This document shows positions 34,477 through 43,767 of a stretch of 48,540 bases of DNA, in pieces (the stretch's first letter is position 1; each line of letters begins with the position of its first letter). Origin of the DNA: Prosthecobacter debontii. Its GTDB lineage: Bacteria > Verrucomicrobiota > Verrucomicrobiia > Verrucomicrobiales > Akkermansiaceae. The DNA is taken from NCBI GenBank assembly GCA_945862245.1, contig CAMAXN010000017.1:1-48540 (forward strand), written 5' to 3'. Position numbers and translations under genes: made by a program. The notes below the pieces were generated by a model. The model was not told the origin of the DNA. It did no database searches and worked only from the letters and a program-made list of their open reading frames with translations.

Positions 34477-35013
34477 CTACACCCCAACGCAGATTGTTCC
34501 GGCGGAACGCAAGAATGCGGTTATCTCCGCGAGCATAGCATCGCACTGACGGCTCCATTTCGATTTTCCTCGCAGGATCATCGCACATTCGCGCAGGCCA
34601 GAGAAACGGATGTCCTCCGCTCCGGCTTCACGGAGCTGGGAAAGTTCCGCGCGCATCGTTTCGAAAAACGCCAACTCGAAGCCATTACCCGCCGAACGTG
34701 CTGCCGCCACTAGCGACACAGTCAGCGGCGGAGCCAACGGCTCCAGTTTTTCCGCTATACGCTCGCAACCGATCTTCACTAGCATTTTTCGCATACGCTC
34801 GAACAGATCCTCAAGCTGGAGCAGACGCAACGAGCATTGGCTCTCCAAGTAAAGCTCCACACCGTTGCGGATTTCCGAGATGAGCGGAAAATCCCCGTGG
34901 TCGGCGGCGCGGGCAGCGCGGCGCAGCGCGTCTTCCAGCCACATAGTATCGTAATCAAACACCTGGTGGGTGCCGATCTGTAACGCGGGTCTGTTGCCAA
35001 TGTATGAGATCAC
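34477..35013 (-). CDS. Unknown protein downstream of nrdR
   Basis: The 178-residue frame from GTG 35013 has no recognised family. It is mostly helical and charged (DALRRAARAADHGDFPLISE and LLQLEDLFERMRKMLVKIG), with no signal peptide or membrane segment, and ends in AEITAFLRSAGTICVGV. The frame is intact, with typical codon use, and starts 26 bp after the nrdR stop, so it is probably co-transcribed with nrdR. Function is unknown; no NrdR partner role can be claimed from sequence. Confidence 0.65.
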   Translation of the reverse strand: MISYIGNRPALQIGTHQVFDYDTMWLEDALRRAARAADHGDFPLISEIRNGVELYLESQCSLRLLQLEDLFERMRKMLVKIGCERIAEKLEPLAPPLTVSLVAAARSAGNGFELAFFETMRAELSQLREAGAEDIRFSGLRECAMILRGKSKWSRQCDAMLAEITAFLRSAGTICVGV

Positions 35014-35039
35014 GGAGGGGTTGTTCTATTGGTTCCGGC

Positions 35040-35531
35040 TCATTCCTTGAAGAGACGGCGTTGGAAAGTATCGCGTGCTGCGCGACGGGAGAGGGATTGT
35101 ATCTCGGCGATGAATTCGTTGACGTTTTCGAACTGCCGGTAAACGGAAACGTAGCGGACATAGGCCACCGGATCGATCTGGTGAAGCTTGTCCATCACCT
35201 TCGCACCGATGGAAGCAGATGGAATCTCGCGGAGGTGATCCTTGTGAAGGTCGGTCAAAATCTCTTCCACCGCGCGGTCGAGGCGCTCCATGGAGACGGG
35301 CCGTTTCTCGCAAGCTTTGATCAGGCCGCCCATCAACTTCTCTCGGTTCAGTGATTCGCGCGTGCCGTCCCGTTTCACCACCCGCAGCTCTGTGCGCTCG
35401 ATCTGTTCGTAGGTTGTGTAGCGGTAAGAGCATTTCAAGCACTCCCTGCGCCGACGAATCGTCGTTCCATCCTTCGAGGAGCGTGAATCGAGCACTTTGT
35501 CTTTTTGAGAACCGCATTGGACACAACGCAT
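35040..35531 (-). CDS. nrdR: Transcriptional repressor NrdR
   Basis: From ATG 35531 the product is 163 residues. The N-terminus MRCVQCGSQKDKVLDSRSSK and the second pair ECLKCSYRYTTYE give the Cys4 zinc ribbon. The ATP-cone follows (VVKRDGTRESLNREKLMGGL and the IGAKVMDKLHQIDPVAYVRY part). NrdR senses ATP/dATP and represses ribonucleotide reductase genes. The usual nrd boxes were not recognised in the window, and no nrd gene is near. It lies between the epimerase gene and the unknown gene, all on the minus strand. Confidence 0.96.
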   Translation of the reverse strand: MRCVQCGSQKDKVLDSRSSKDGTTIRRRRECLKCSYRYTTYEQIERTELRVVKRDGTRESLNREKLMGGLIKACEKRPVSMERLDRAVEEILTDLHKDHLREIPSASIGAKVMDKLHQIDPVAYVRYVSVYRQFENVNEFIAEIQSLSRRAARDTFQRRLFKE

Positions 35532-35619
35532 GGGTGAAACAGGAAACAGTGATGCACACCCTACCCATACCGATGGTGTCGTCAACGCAAAAACTACGAC
35601 ATATTTAGTAGATGTCTAC

Positions 35620-36555
35620 TCACGGATGGATTCCGTGCCGATAGGGATCGCAGGGTGAGAACACGATGTAAGACTCTGCGGACACGAAGGCCTCACCGGT
35701 GATTTGCGGGATGAGTTCACCATTCACGATGTGGACTTTTCCTTCGAACACACCGCCGAGTATTCCAGCTTGGAGCCAGACTTCGCCTTCCTTGAGATCG
35801 CCGTCCGAGTAAAGGCAAGCGAGCTTCGCGCTGACACCCGTGCCGCACGGCGAGCGATCGTATTCCGCGCCCGGACAGAGCACGAAGTTCCTGCCGTCCA
35901 CCCCATCGCCGCCCTCACCCACGACTTCAACATGGTCGATTTCGGCTTCGTCATCTCCGCGGATGCTTGCCGTTTCCAGACCTTTCCTCACAGCTTTCGA
36001 GAAGCCCATGAGTTTTTCCAAATTCGCTTTTCGCAGGCCGATGCCGGGATCACGGACGAGGAAAAACCAGTTCCCGCCCCACGCGATATCGCCTTTCACT
36101 GTGCCGTAACCCTCCGCCTCCACGGCGACATCCTTGCGGAACCGGTATGACGCCACATTCGAAACCGTGACCCGTCCGTTGCCATGCAGCCTCGCCCCCA
36201 CCACTCCTACGGGAGTCTCGATTCGGTATTCTCCCACATTCATCCTGCCGAGGTATTCGAGAGTCGCGACAAGGCCAATGGTCGCGTGACCGCACATGCC
36301 GAGGTATCCGGAGTTATTGAAAAAAATAACCGCCGCGTCGTTGTGCGGATCGTCTGGTTCGCAGAGTAACGCGCCGACGGCGGCCTCGGAGGCACGCGGC
36401 TCCAAGCAAAGCGATGTCCTTAGCCAGTCGTAGTTTTCCCGTAGCTGCGCGAATCGTTCCGCCAAGCTACCGCCGCCCAGATCCGGCGCGCCGGAGATAA
36501 CCAGACGCGTCGGCTCACCAGCTGTATGGGAATCGATGACCCGAATTTTTTCCAT
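35620..36555 (-). CDS. 4-hydroxyproline 2-epimerase (proline racemase family)
   Basis: The 311-residue protein has both catalytic Cys of the family: MCGHATIGLVATLEYLG and DRSPCGTGVSAKLACLYSDG. The Thr-free dual-Cys form marks racemase/epimerase activity, as against the dehydratase. It turns trans-4-hydroxy-L-proline into cis-4-hydroxy-D-proline. The adjacent D-amino-acid dehydrogenase, 7 bp upstream in the same operon, is the expected next enzyme of this pathway. The remaining steps (dehydratase/deaminase and aldehyde dehydrogenase) are not in the window. Proline or 3-hydroxyproline as substrate is possible but less likely. Confidence 0.86.
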   Translation of the reverse strand: MEKIRVIDSHTAGEPTRLVISGAPDLGGGSLAERFAQLRENYDWLRTSLCLEPRASEAAVGALLCEPDDPHNDAAVIFFNNSGYLGMCGHATIGLVATLEYLGRMNVGEYRIETPVGVVGARLHGNGRVTVSNVASYRFRKDVAVEAEGYGTVKGDIAWGGNWFFLVRDPGIGLRKANLEKLMGFSKAVRKGLETASIRGDDEAEIDHVEVVGEGGDGVDGRNFVLCPGAEYDRSPCGTGVSAKLACLYSDGDLKEGEVWLQAGILGGVFEGKVHIVNGELIPQITGEAFVSAESYIVFSPCDPYRHGIHP

Positions 36556-36562
36556 ACGTGTT

Positions 36563-37825
36563 TCAATAGCGATCCGGATCGAGCAGCGCCATATCGTATT
36601 TCATCGCCGCACCCGTGATGAGATCCGCGACCATCTCCCCGCTCACCGGTGCAAGGCTGAGGCCGAGCATCGAGTGCCCGGTGGCGACGACTACGTTCTC
36701 GCGGCCACCCGCCCTGCCGATGTAAGGCATGCCGTCCGGCGAGCAGGGACGCAGCCCTTTCCAAACCTCCAGCCCGCTGAAATCAGTTTCCGCGAGCTCA
36801 GGAAAATAGCCACCGATCGATTTGAGGATGCCGTTGAGCCGCCTGCGGCTTACCGATTCATCGAGACCTACTATTTCCATCGTACCTCCGATGCGAAGCT
36901 TGCCGCCCATCGGCGTCACCGCCACCCGCGCCTCGTTGAGCAGCGAGCAAATGGACGGCAGTGCTGGTGGATTCGGGTGCGTGACGCTGTATCCCTTGCC
37001 TGCCTGCATGGGTAGACGTAGCCCGAGTTTTTTTCCCACCGATGGCGACCACGCACCGCCGCAAATCACGAACTCATCACCGGAAATCTCATCGCCGCTT
37101 TTTAAGACAGCCGCCTTGACCTTCGTGCTGGATTGCCGGAAGTCCTTCACCTCCTCACCCCAGCGGATCACGCCGCCAAGCTGCCGCACCTGGCTGCGCA
37201 GATCCCCGAGGAAACGTGCCGGGTCGAGGTGGCAGTCCTGCGCGAAATACACCCCGCCGACCACATCCATCTGAATGGCAGGATCTTTCGCCAGCACCGC
37301 CTCGGCATCTAGCAGCTCAGCTTCTACACCTAACGATTTTGCAGTGGCGGCGATTTCCGCCTCGTGCCCCAGTGCCTTGCGTGTCTTGCAAAGCATCAAC
37401 AGCCCTTTCTTTTGGAGGCCGAACTCGAAGCCTTCCGTTTCTGAGAGTTCCGAGAAAATCTTGCGACTGCGTAAGGCCAGGTCGCGAAGCACCGGCATGG
37501 CGCGCTTCACTCTCGCTGGGCTGGCTGCCATATAAAATTTCAAGCCCCACGAGATCAGCTCCCAGCTCGGGCGCGGGCGGATCGAAAAAGGGCTTTCCGG
37601 ATCGAACATCCAGCGTATCCCTTTCCAAATCATGCCCGGAGCTGCCAGAGGCACAAAGTGGCTGGGCACCACCATCCCCGCGTTTCCCGTCGAGCAACTC
37701 GCATCCACCTCTGAGCCGCGCTCGATCAGCGTCACCCGCATACCCCTTTTTAGGAGCTGATAGGCTGCGGAAAATCCGATCAACCCACCGCCTATCACAA
37801 CCACGTTTTTATCTCGCACAGTCAC
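36563..37825 (-). CDS. FAD-dependent D-amino-acid (D-hydroxyproline) dehydrogenase
   Basis: The 420-residue protein belongs to the DAO/DadA family: an N-terminal FAD-binding motif (VVVIGGGLIGFSAAYQLLKR), then ERGSEVDASCSTGNAGMV and a C-terminal GLRPCSPDGMPYIGRAGG with GHSMLGLSLAPVSGEMVADL. Such flavoenzymes oxidise D-amino acids to imino acids and feed electrons to the quinone pool; with the epimerase gene 7 bp downstream, cis-4-hydroxy-D-proline is the likely substrate. The start is GTG 37825 with no Shine-Dalgarno sequence. It heads the two-gene operon. Confidence 0.88.
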   Translation of the reverse strand: MTVRDKNVVVIGGGLIGFSAAYQLLKRGMRVTLIERGSEVDASCSTGNAGMVVPSHFVPLAAPGMIWKGIRWMFDPESPFSIRPRPSWELISWGLKFYMAASPARVKRAMPVLRDLALRSRKIFSELSETEGFEFGLQKKGLLMLCKTRKALGHEAEIAATAKSLGVEAELLDAEAVLAKDPAIQMDVVGGVYFAQDCHLDPARFLGDLRSQVRQLGGVIRWGEEVKDFRQSSTKVKAAVLKSGDEISGDEFVICGGAWSPSVGKKLGLRLPMQAGKGYSVTHPNPPALPSICSLLNEARVAVTPMGGKLRIGGTMEIVGLDESVSRRRLNGILKSIGGYFPELAETDFSGLEVWKGLRPCSPDGMPYIGRAGGRENVVVATGHSMLGLSLAPVSGEMVADLITGAAMKYDMALLDPDRY

Positions 37826-37967
37826 AGAGGAAGACTAGTTGAAATGAGGAAATTAGAAAGGCTAAACTCAAATAAAATATCGTATTCTTCGCGATTAGTT
37901 TGACTCTGCTTCATCCATACGGGGATGCGATTTTCTCCTACGAAAGCCGTTTCAAGAGAGGTTTTAA

Positions 37968-40900
37968 TTATACCTCACGCCCGCAGCATTGCTTGAACTT
38001 TTTTCCGGAGCCACAGGGGCAAGGAGCGTTGCGGCCAGCGGTCTCGATAGCGAAGCTGGGCTTGCGTTTCGGGAGGTTGAGCTTGAGGGCGGGAGATTCC
38101 GCGCTGGAGTCGAGTTGCGAGGTATTGATGTGCGCGGAACTGCCGGAGGAAGCCAAGTTGTCTCTGGTGAGTGCGGACTCGCCGCCCTGAAGCTGGCGCG
38201 GCTGGCTATGGAGTTGGCGGAGGAAATCTTCGAGGTTCGAGGCAGAGCGGAATAGGTTCGTCAGCGCCTCCTGCTTGATGGAGTCCATGAGCGTTATGAA
38301 AAGGTTGTAAGCCTCATTTTTATACTCGATGAGTGGATCCTTCTGACCTTGGGCGCGAAGGCCAACGCCTTCCCGGAGGGCGTCCATGTTGTAAAGGTGC
38401 GCCTGCCATTGCTTGTCGATAGCGACAAGAACCATGCGGCGCTCTTCTTGGTCGAGTACTTCGTAGGGCAGGCCGCTAACCTTGATCTCATAGGTCTCCT
38501 TCACTTTGGCGACAAGGTATTTTGAAATTTGTTCCGGCGTTTGCGTAACATCTAACTCGGCAATGCTGATGGGTAGGTTCGCGTTCACCCAGCCAAGGAG
38601 TTCGGTAAAGTCGGGCGAGTCATTGTCGCGATTTTCGAGGTATTCGCTGACCTTGGTGGGGATGGTTTCCTCGATAATTTCGATGACAAGCTCACGCGGG
38701 GTTTCGGTGCTGAGAACCTCGTTGCGATAGCCGTAAACAACCTCGCGCTGCTTATTCATCACGTCATCGAAATCGAGGACGCGTTTGCGCCAAGTATAGT
38801 TACGCTGCTCGACGCGTTTTTGGGCGGTTTCCACAGAGCGGTTGAGCCACGAATGTTCGAGGGCTTCGCCGTCCTTCATACCGAAGCGCTCCATCATCGC
38901 GGTCATGCGGTCGGCGGCGGCGAAGTTCCGCATGAGATCGTCTTCGAAGGAGATGAAGAACTGCGAGCGGCCGGGATCGCCTTGGCGGGCGCAACGGCCA
39001 CGGAGCTGGCGGTCCACGCGGCGGGATTCATAGCGCTCCGTGCCGATGACAAATAGTCCGCCGACTTCGGGCACACCCTTGCCGAGCTTGATGTCAGTAC
39101 CGCGGCCTGCCATGTTGGTGGAGACGGTGACGGCACCGGGCTGGCCGGCTTGGGAAATAATTTCCGCTTCCTGCTCGTGGAATTTCGCGTTGAGGACGGA
39201 GTGCGGGATTTTGGCGCGCTGCAACATCCGGGCGAGAGTCTGCGAGGCCTCGACGGAGGCGGTGCCGCAGAGGACGGGCTGGCCTTTGCCGTGGGCTTCT
39301 TCGATTTTCGCGATCACCGCGTTGAACTTCTCGCGGCGGGTTTTGAAAACCTGATCGTTCTCATCCACGCGGACGTTGGAGGTGTTCGTCGGGATCGGAA
39401 GGACGTCGAGGCGGTAGATATCGTGAAACTCGGCGGCTTCCGTTTCGGCGGTGCCGGTCATACCCGCGAGTTTTTCGTAGAGGCGGAAGTAGTTCTGGAT
39501 CGTGATCGTGGCGAAGGTCTGGGTCTCCTTTTCGATGGCGACACCTTCTTTCGCTTCCACGGCTTGGTGGAGGCCGTCCGACCAGCGGCGGCCCGGCATT
39601 TCGCGGCCGGTGTTGTCATCGACGATGATGACCTTGCCGTCCTTGACGACGTATTGGACGTCCTTTTCATAGACGCAGTAGGCCTTGAGGAGCTGGGAGA
39701 TATTGTGGATTTTCTCGGCTTGGACGCTCATGCGGTCCTGGGCTTCCTCCTTGGCGGCGATCTTTTCCTCGGGGCTGAGTTCGAGGTTTGTATCGATGTC
39801 GGCGAAAACACTGCCGAGGTCGGGGAGGGTGAAGGATTCCGGATCGCCGGGGGAGAGGAACTCGCGCCCGATTTCCATGAGGTCGGCATCGTTGCCTTTC
39901 TCGTCGATGACGAAATAGAGTTCTTCCTTGAGTTCGAAGAGTTCTTTTTTCTGAGCGTCTTGGTAGAAGGAGAGTTCGGATTTCTCGATGAGGCGGCGGT
40001 TTTCCGGCTCCTCCATGAACCGCATGAGCATGCGGTTGCGGGGTTGGCCGAGTTTGATTTTGAAAAGCAAGCGACCGGCGCCGTCCATGTCGCCGGCGTC
40101 GGCGAGCTTCTTGGCCTCGGCGGCGAGGTCGTTGCAAAGCTGGGTCTGCTTTTTGACGAGTGCGTCGATGGAGGCGCGGTATTTATCGAACTGGTGGGTG
40201 GACTGCGCGGTGGGGCCGGAAATGATGAGGGGCGTGCGCGCCTCGTCGATGAGGATGGAGTCCACTTCGTCGATGATCGCGAAGTAGTGGCCGTGTTGGA
40301 CTTGATCTTCGCGGGAAGTGGCCATGCCGTTGTCGCGGAGGTAGTCGAAGCCGAACTCGGCGTTGGTGCCGTAGGTGATGTCGCAGGCGTATTGCTCGCG
40401 GCGGTCCCATGGCGGCATCTGGTTCTGGATGCAGCCGACGCTGAGGCCGAGGTAGCGGAAAAGGGATCCCATCCAGTCGGAGTCGCGCTTGGCGAGGTAG
40501 TCGTTGACCGTGACGACGTGGACGCCGAGGCCGGTGAGAGCGTTGAGGTAAACGGGCAGGGTGGCGACGAGAGTTTTCCCCTCGCCGGTTTGCATTTCAG
40601 CGATCATACCGCGATGAAGGGCGGTGCCGCCGACGAGCTGGACGTCGAAATGGATCATCTGCCACTCGAGCGGGTGATCGCTTACCTGAATGATGGTGCC
40701 GCACATCCGGCGGGCCGCGTTTTTCACGACGGCGTAGGCCTCGGGAAGGATCTGCTCAAGGTAGTTAGCACGCGCTTTTTGGAAGGCAGGCTCGATCTCG
40801 TGGAAAGCGGCTTTGGCTTCCTCGATGGCTTCGGGGGTCGCGCGGATCGCGGCGGGTAGGGAGGGGAACTCTTCGCGCATCGTCTTGAAACGCTCATCAA

Positions 40901-41147
40901 GGGCGGCGGCGGTAGCGGAAAGTTCCTCCTCCGACATGCGGGCGATCACGGGTTTCGCAGGCGTGATTAGATCGTGGTAGCGGGCGAGATGGGCTTGCCA
41001 TTTCGTGGTGAGTTCACGGAGCTTTTCCTCAGGCTCGCGCTGCAAGGCCTCCTCGATTTCTATGATACGGCCTACGGTCGGGCGTATACGGCGCAGTTCG
41101 CGCTGGTTCTTGCTGCCAACGATTTTTTGGAGAATCCACTTGATCAT
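37968..41147 (-). CDS. secA: Preprotein translocase ATPase SecA
   Basis: The 1059-residue protein drives proteins through SecYEG. Walker A is MQTGEGKTLVATLPVYL, Walker B IIDEVDSILIDEART, followed by NISQLLKAYCVYEKDVQYVV and AGMTGTAETEAAEFHDIY. The C-terminus GRNAPCPCGSGKKFKQCCG is the SEC-C zinc motif. The protein is 150 residues longer than E. coli SecA. The extra length is in a helical insert near residues 345-470 (FMEEPENRRLIEKSELSFYQ and following), as in other Verrucomicrobia-type SecA. A long open frame on the opposite strand is only a shadow. A 247-bp AT-rich gap with possible promoter elements lies upstream. Confidence 0.97.
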   Translation of the reverse strand: MIKWILQKIVGSKNQRELRRIRPTVGRIIEIEEALQREPEEKLRELTTKWQAHLARYHDLITPAKPVIARMSEEELSATAAALDERFKTMREEFPSLPAAIRATPEAIEEAKAAFHEIEPAFQKARANYLEQILPEAYAVVKNAARRMCGTIIQVSDHPLEWQMIHFDVQLVGGTALHRGMIAEMQTGEGKTLVATLPVYLNALTGLGVHVVTVNDYLAKRDSDWMGSLFRYLGLSVGCIQNQMPPWDRREQYACDITYGTNAEFGFDYLRDNGMATSREDQVQHGHYFAIIDEVDSILIDEARTPLIISGPTAQSTHQFDKYRASIDALVKKQTQLCNDLAAEAKKLADAGDMDGAGRLLFKIKLGQPRNRMLMRFMEEPENRRLIEKSELSFYQDAQKKELFELKEELYFVIDEKGNDADLMEIGREFLSPGDPESFTLPDLGSVFADIDTNLELSPEEKIAAKEEAQDRMSVQAEKIHNISQLLKAYCVYEKDVQYVVKDGKVIIVDDNTGREMPGRRWSDGLHQAVEAKEGVAIEKETQTFATITIQNYFRLYEKLAGMTGTAETEAAEFHDIYRLDVLPIPTNTSNVRVDENDQVFKTRREKFNAVIAKIEEAHGKGQPVLCGTASVEASQTLARMLQRAKIPHSVLNAKFHEQEAEIISQAGQPGAVTVSTNMAGRGTDIKLGKGVPEVGGLFVIGTERYESRRVDRQLRGRCARQGDPGRSQFFISFEDDLMRNFAAADRMTAMMERFGMKDGEALEHSWLNRSVETAQKRVEQRNYTWRKRVLDFDDVMNKQREVVYGYRNEVLSTETPRELVIEIIEETIPTKVSEYLENRDNDSPDFTELLGWVNANLPISIAELDVTQTPEQISKYLVAKVKETYEIKVSGLPYEVLDQEERRMVLVAIDKQWQAHLYNMDALREGVGLRAQGQKDPLIEYKNEAYNLFITLMDSIKQEALTNLFRSASNLEDFLRQLHSQPRQLQGGESALTRDNLASSGSSAHINTSQLDSSAESPALKLNLPKRKPSFAIETAGRNAPCPCGSGKKFKQCCGREV

Positions 41148-41394
41148 GAGAAACGGGGCTGTGCCCTTTGAGGGCTAAGAGGAACGGTCGATACACTGTG
41201 AAATGCGGGGAAGCAAGCGTGGGAATCGTGCGGAGATCCCTCAAAAATATTAAAATATTACGTTATCATTGCTGAAAAATCTACAATTCCGATAATCACT
41301 TACACAGAGTGAACTTCGGAAAACCGTGCGGCGGGAAGCCCAACTGACGGAGAGGCAGGCGGGCATCGGCGGGGGTTGATTCATAGTTATAGCG

Positions 41395-41751
41395 TCATTC
41401 AAGGCCACGCTCTGCAATCTCGTCTTCGTCCCAACCAAGGTAATGACCCAGTTCGTGAAGATAGGTGGTGCCGACCTCATCGCGGTAGTCCTGTTCGTCG
41501 CGCTCGGTGTATTCCCAGAGGTTCTCCACGAAAATGCGGACGCGCGGCATCGCATCCGGGCCAGGCTCCTCGATCAGCGAAGCACCTTCGAAAAGCCCGA
41601 GGATATCATCATCGATATCATCGTCCGGCGCGGGCTTGCCTTCGAAGGAAACAGGGCAAGTTTCTGCCTGTTCCTTTATACCTTCTGGCAACACCTTAAC
41701 GATCATCGCCACCTCGTTTTCGGCGATTTCACATAGTTGCTTAAAGTTCAT
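41395..41751 (-). CDS. Zincin-like metallopeptidase family protein
   Basis: The product from ATG 41751 is 118 residues; a GTG three codons upstream is in frame. The active site reads HELGHYLGWDEDEI near the C-terminus, which is the HExxHxxGxxxDE motif of the small minigluzincin-like family (PF06262 type). The front half is acidic (DDDIDDDILGLFEGA). Such proteins occur singly in many bacteria, and their substrate is unknown. The gene lies between the SH3 lipoprotein gene upstream and secA downstream on the minus strand. Confidence 0.85.
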   Translation of the reverse strand: MNFKQLCEIAENEVAMIVKVLPEGIKEQAETCPVSFEGKPAPDDDIDDDILGLFEGASLIEEPGPDAMPRVRIFVENLWEYTERDEQDYRDEVGTTYLHELGHYLGWDEDEIAERGLE

Positions 41752-41822
41752 GCTATTCACTCAGCGGGCTTTTTTGTAGTGTGATTCTCCTCGGTCTTTT
41801 TTGTGGATTTCACCTTTGGAAC

Positions 41823-42365
41823 TCAAGGAGCAGCCTTGGGCGCAGATGGAGTTGAATCGGGGATGGGCGCGTTTGGATCGATGATGGTCGGGATGGTACC
41901 TCCTGAAGGCTCACCAGCCTTGTTTAGGGGCGGAAAAGTTTCTATGCCATCACCATCCGGCAGCGGCGGATAAGGCTGATAAGCCCCATCGATAGGCGCT
42001 AGGTTGGAGCTCGATGATGAGACCATAACGGAAGGCACCCAGCCCACCTCACCGTTATCGAGTTCCACCCGCACGTAGGATCCGTCATCAGAAACAATTT
42101 TCATATTGGTACCAACATTCAAGAGCTTGTCGGCGTCCTCGCCGTCCTTCGGCTTATTTTTGAAAAAAGCGGTGTTGGGAATATTTGTCGAAATAAACTG
42201 CCCCGGATAAATCTCCCGGCTGTAACGGGTATCGGTGTCGTTCAGGCGACTTCCGGGAGCTCTCAGCGAATCAAAAGTGCCTGAGCTGCTATGTGGATCA
42301 CTAAATGTTCCACAAGACGCAAGCGAGAGTGCGGCAGGAATCAAGCCAAAGACGCGGAGTTTCAT
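41823..42365 (-). CDS. Lipoprotein with bacterial SH3-like domain
   Basis: ATG 42365 gives 180 residues with a lipobox, LIPAALSLASCGTF (lipid Cys at 18). The middle part (GTNMKIVSDDGSYVRVELDN followed by GEVGWVPSVMV) matches a bacterial SH3 domain, often involved in peptidoglycan binding. The rest is a low-complexity Pro/Asp/Ser tail. No enzyme domain is seen. It is probably an outer-membrane or periplasmic lipoprotein. It is followed by the metallopeptidase gene 71 bp later on the same strand. Confidence 0.75.
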   Translation of the reverse strand: MKLRVFGLIPAALSLASCGTFSDPHSSSGTFDSLRAPGSRLNDTDTRYSREIYPGQFISTNIPNTAFFKNKPKDGEDADKLLNVGTNMKIVSDDGSYVRVELDNGEVGWVPSVMVSSSSSNLAPIDGAYQPYPPLPDGDGIETFPPLNKAGEPSGGTIPTIIDPNAPIPDSTPSAPKAAP

Positions 42366-42551
42366 CAGGCTCAAAAAATGCCACCCCATGAATGCTGGGT
42401 CAACTTTTCAATGCCGTAATTAAACACGAGTGCCCCTTAAAATGCATGCTTTCGAAAGTCCCCGTGCGCGGCATGTATTGCTTTAACCAAAGCGTCGAGC
42501 GGATAAAGAAAGACGAACCCAAGAGCTACTAAATAAAACGGGGACCGAGAC

Positions 42552-43592
42552 TCACCGCGCCGAAGCTCGCCGTAACCGGTCCATGATCGCAACACCTAGG
42601 CCAGTTTCACTGACCGGTTCGGCGATAATCTCGTCGAGGCCCATCTCATCCATTTCGCGCATTGCGTAAAACAGGCGGATCGCGGCCTCGGCTAGCTTGC
42701 CGTTGCTAGGGCTAAGCGCAACCACGCTGTCCCAGCGGAAAGCGCGGACGAACTCGCCGCCCTCCTCGCCGGTGTAGCTGAGCAGTCCGTAGGTCTTGCC
42801 GATCTCCGGCGTGAAATCGGATGGCTTCTCAATCAGGCGGAAAGGTGTGAGCGGCGCGTAGTGGCTTTCAAGCTGCCCGGGGGCTATCACCTTGTCGCCG
42901 GGCTTTGCCTTCTCGACCTTGCCAAATTTCTGGAGTTGCTCCTTGGTGATCGGGCCGGCGCGGTGGAGATGGAAAATAGGCTTCTTGCCCTCGCGAGGTT
43001 CGATGCGGATGATCGTGCTTTCCAAGCCCTCGCCGCAGGCTCCCGCATCGACGATAAGCGGGATACGCCCCCCGAGTTCTTTCATCACGGCGGCGGCGGA
43101 GGTCGGGGAAATGCGCCCGAAGCGGTTCGCGCTCGGCGCGGCGATGGGGTTACCCAAAGCCTTGTTAATCGCACGGAAAAGCGGATGCCCGCTCTGGCGT
43201 ACACCGACCGTTGGTAGGCCGCTAGTGACGATGTCGGGCACTTCGGGGGTTTTTGGCAAAATGATCGTCAGCGGGCCGGGCCAGAATTCGTTGGCGAGCT
43301 GGTTCACCGTTTCCCGGATCTCCTCCGGCACCACCGCCACTCGCTCCAGATCCCGGAACGACGCGATGTGGACGATGAGCGGATCGAAGCTCGGCCGCTC
43401 CTTCGCCGCGAAAATTTTCGCAACGGCATCTGGGTTAAATGCGTCCGCCGCCAGCCCGTAAACCGTTTCCGTCGGCAGAGCGACGACCTCGCCCTTTTGT
43501 AGAAGCGCGACTGCCTCGTTCTGCGCTTCCTTCATCCCGTCGTCAGTTGCACCAATGATCCTTGTCTCGAACACGCGGTGATGCTTCCCCAT
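42552..43592 (-). CDS. Threonylcarbamoyl-AMP synthase (Sua5/YwlC type)
   Basis: ATG 43592 gives 346 residues beginning MGKHHRVFETRIIGATDDGM; the longer frame upstream runs into the repeat element at 43615-43760 and is not credible. The YrdC domain has GEVVALPTETVYGLAADAF, KERPSFDPLIVHIASF and LGNPIAAPSANRFGRISPTS. A C-terminal Sua5 domain is present (DKVIAPGQLESHYAPLTPFR). The enzyme makes the threonylcarbamoyl-AMP used for t6A37 of tRNA. It follows ndk on the same strand, but the repeat lies between them. Confidence 0.93.
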   Translation of the reverse strand: MGKHHRVFETRIIGATDDGMKEAQNEAVALLQKGEVVALPTETVYGLAADAFNPDAVAKIFAAKERPSFDPLIVHIASFRDLERVAVVPEEIRETVNQLANEFWPGPLTIILPKTPEVPDIVTSGLPTVGVRQSGHPLFRAINKALGNPIAAPSANRFGRISPTSAAAVMKELGGRIPLIVDAGACGEGLESTIIRIEPREGKKPIFHLHRAGPITKEQLQKFGKVEKAKPGDKVIAPGQLESHYAPLTPFRLIEKPSDFTPEIGKTYGLLSYTGEEGGEFVRAFRWDSVVALSPSNGKLAEAAIRLFYAMREMDEMGLDEIIAEPVSETGLGVAIMDRLRRASAR

Positions 43593-43614
43593 GGAACGCT
43601 GCATTGCAACCCTT

Positions 43615-43760
43615 GGACTGCTACAGCCCGCTGTAGCTTTCGGCAATGCAGCCCTGCTGCGAGCCGGACGGCATTGGCACGACGAGGCTTGATCGTTCTC
43701 AGTCCTCCGCCGTTGACAGCAGGCTGTCTCACGGAAAGCTACAGCTGGCTGTAGCAGTCC
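43615..43760. repeat. Palindromic repeat cluster (REP/BIME-like) between ndk and sua5
   Basis: The outer arms 43615-43641 and 43734-43760 are inverted copies that differ at one of 27 positions. Each contains a hairpin: GCTACAGCCCGCTGTAGC (43620-43637) and GCTACAGCTGGCTGTAGC (43738-43755). Two more lie inside: GCAGCCCTGCTGC (43648-43660) and GACAGCAGGCTGTC (43715-43728). It is non-coding. The structure resembles REP/BIME elements, though the family is not recognised. Confidence 0.85.
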
Positions 43761-43767
43761 AAATTCC

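Noticed and set aside
39150..40859. Long plus-strand ORF of 569 codons
   Set aside because: It lies wholly opposite secA, and its composition is the mirror of secA codons. No domain is recognisable, so it is a shadow frame.
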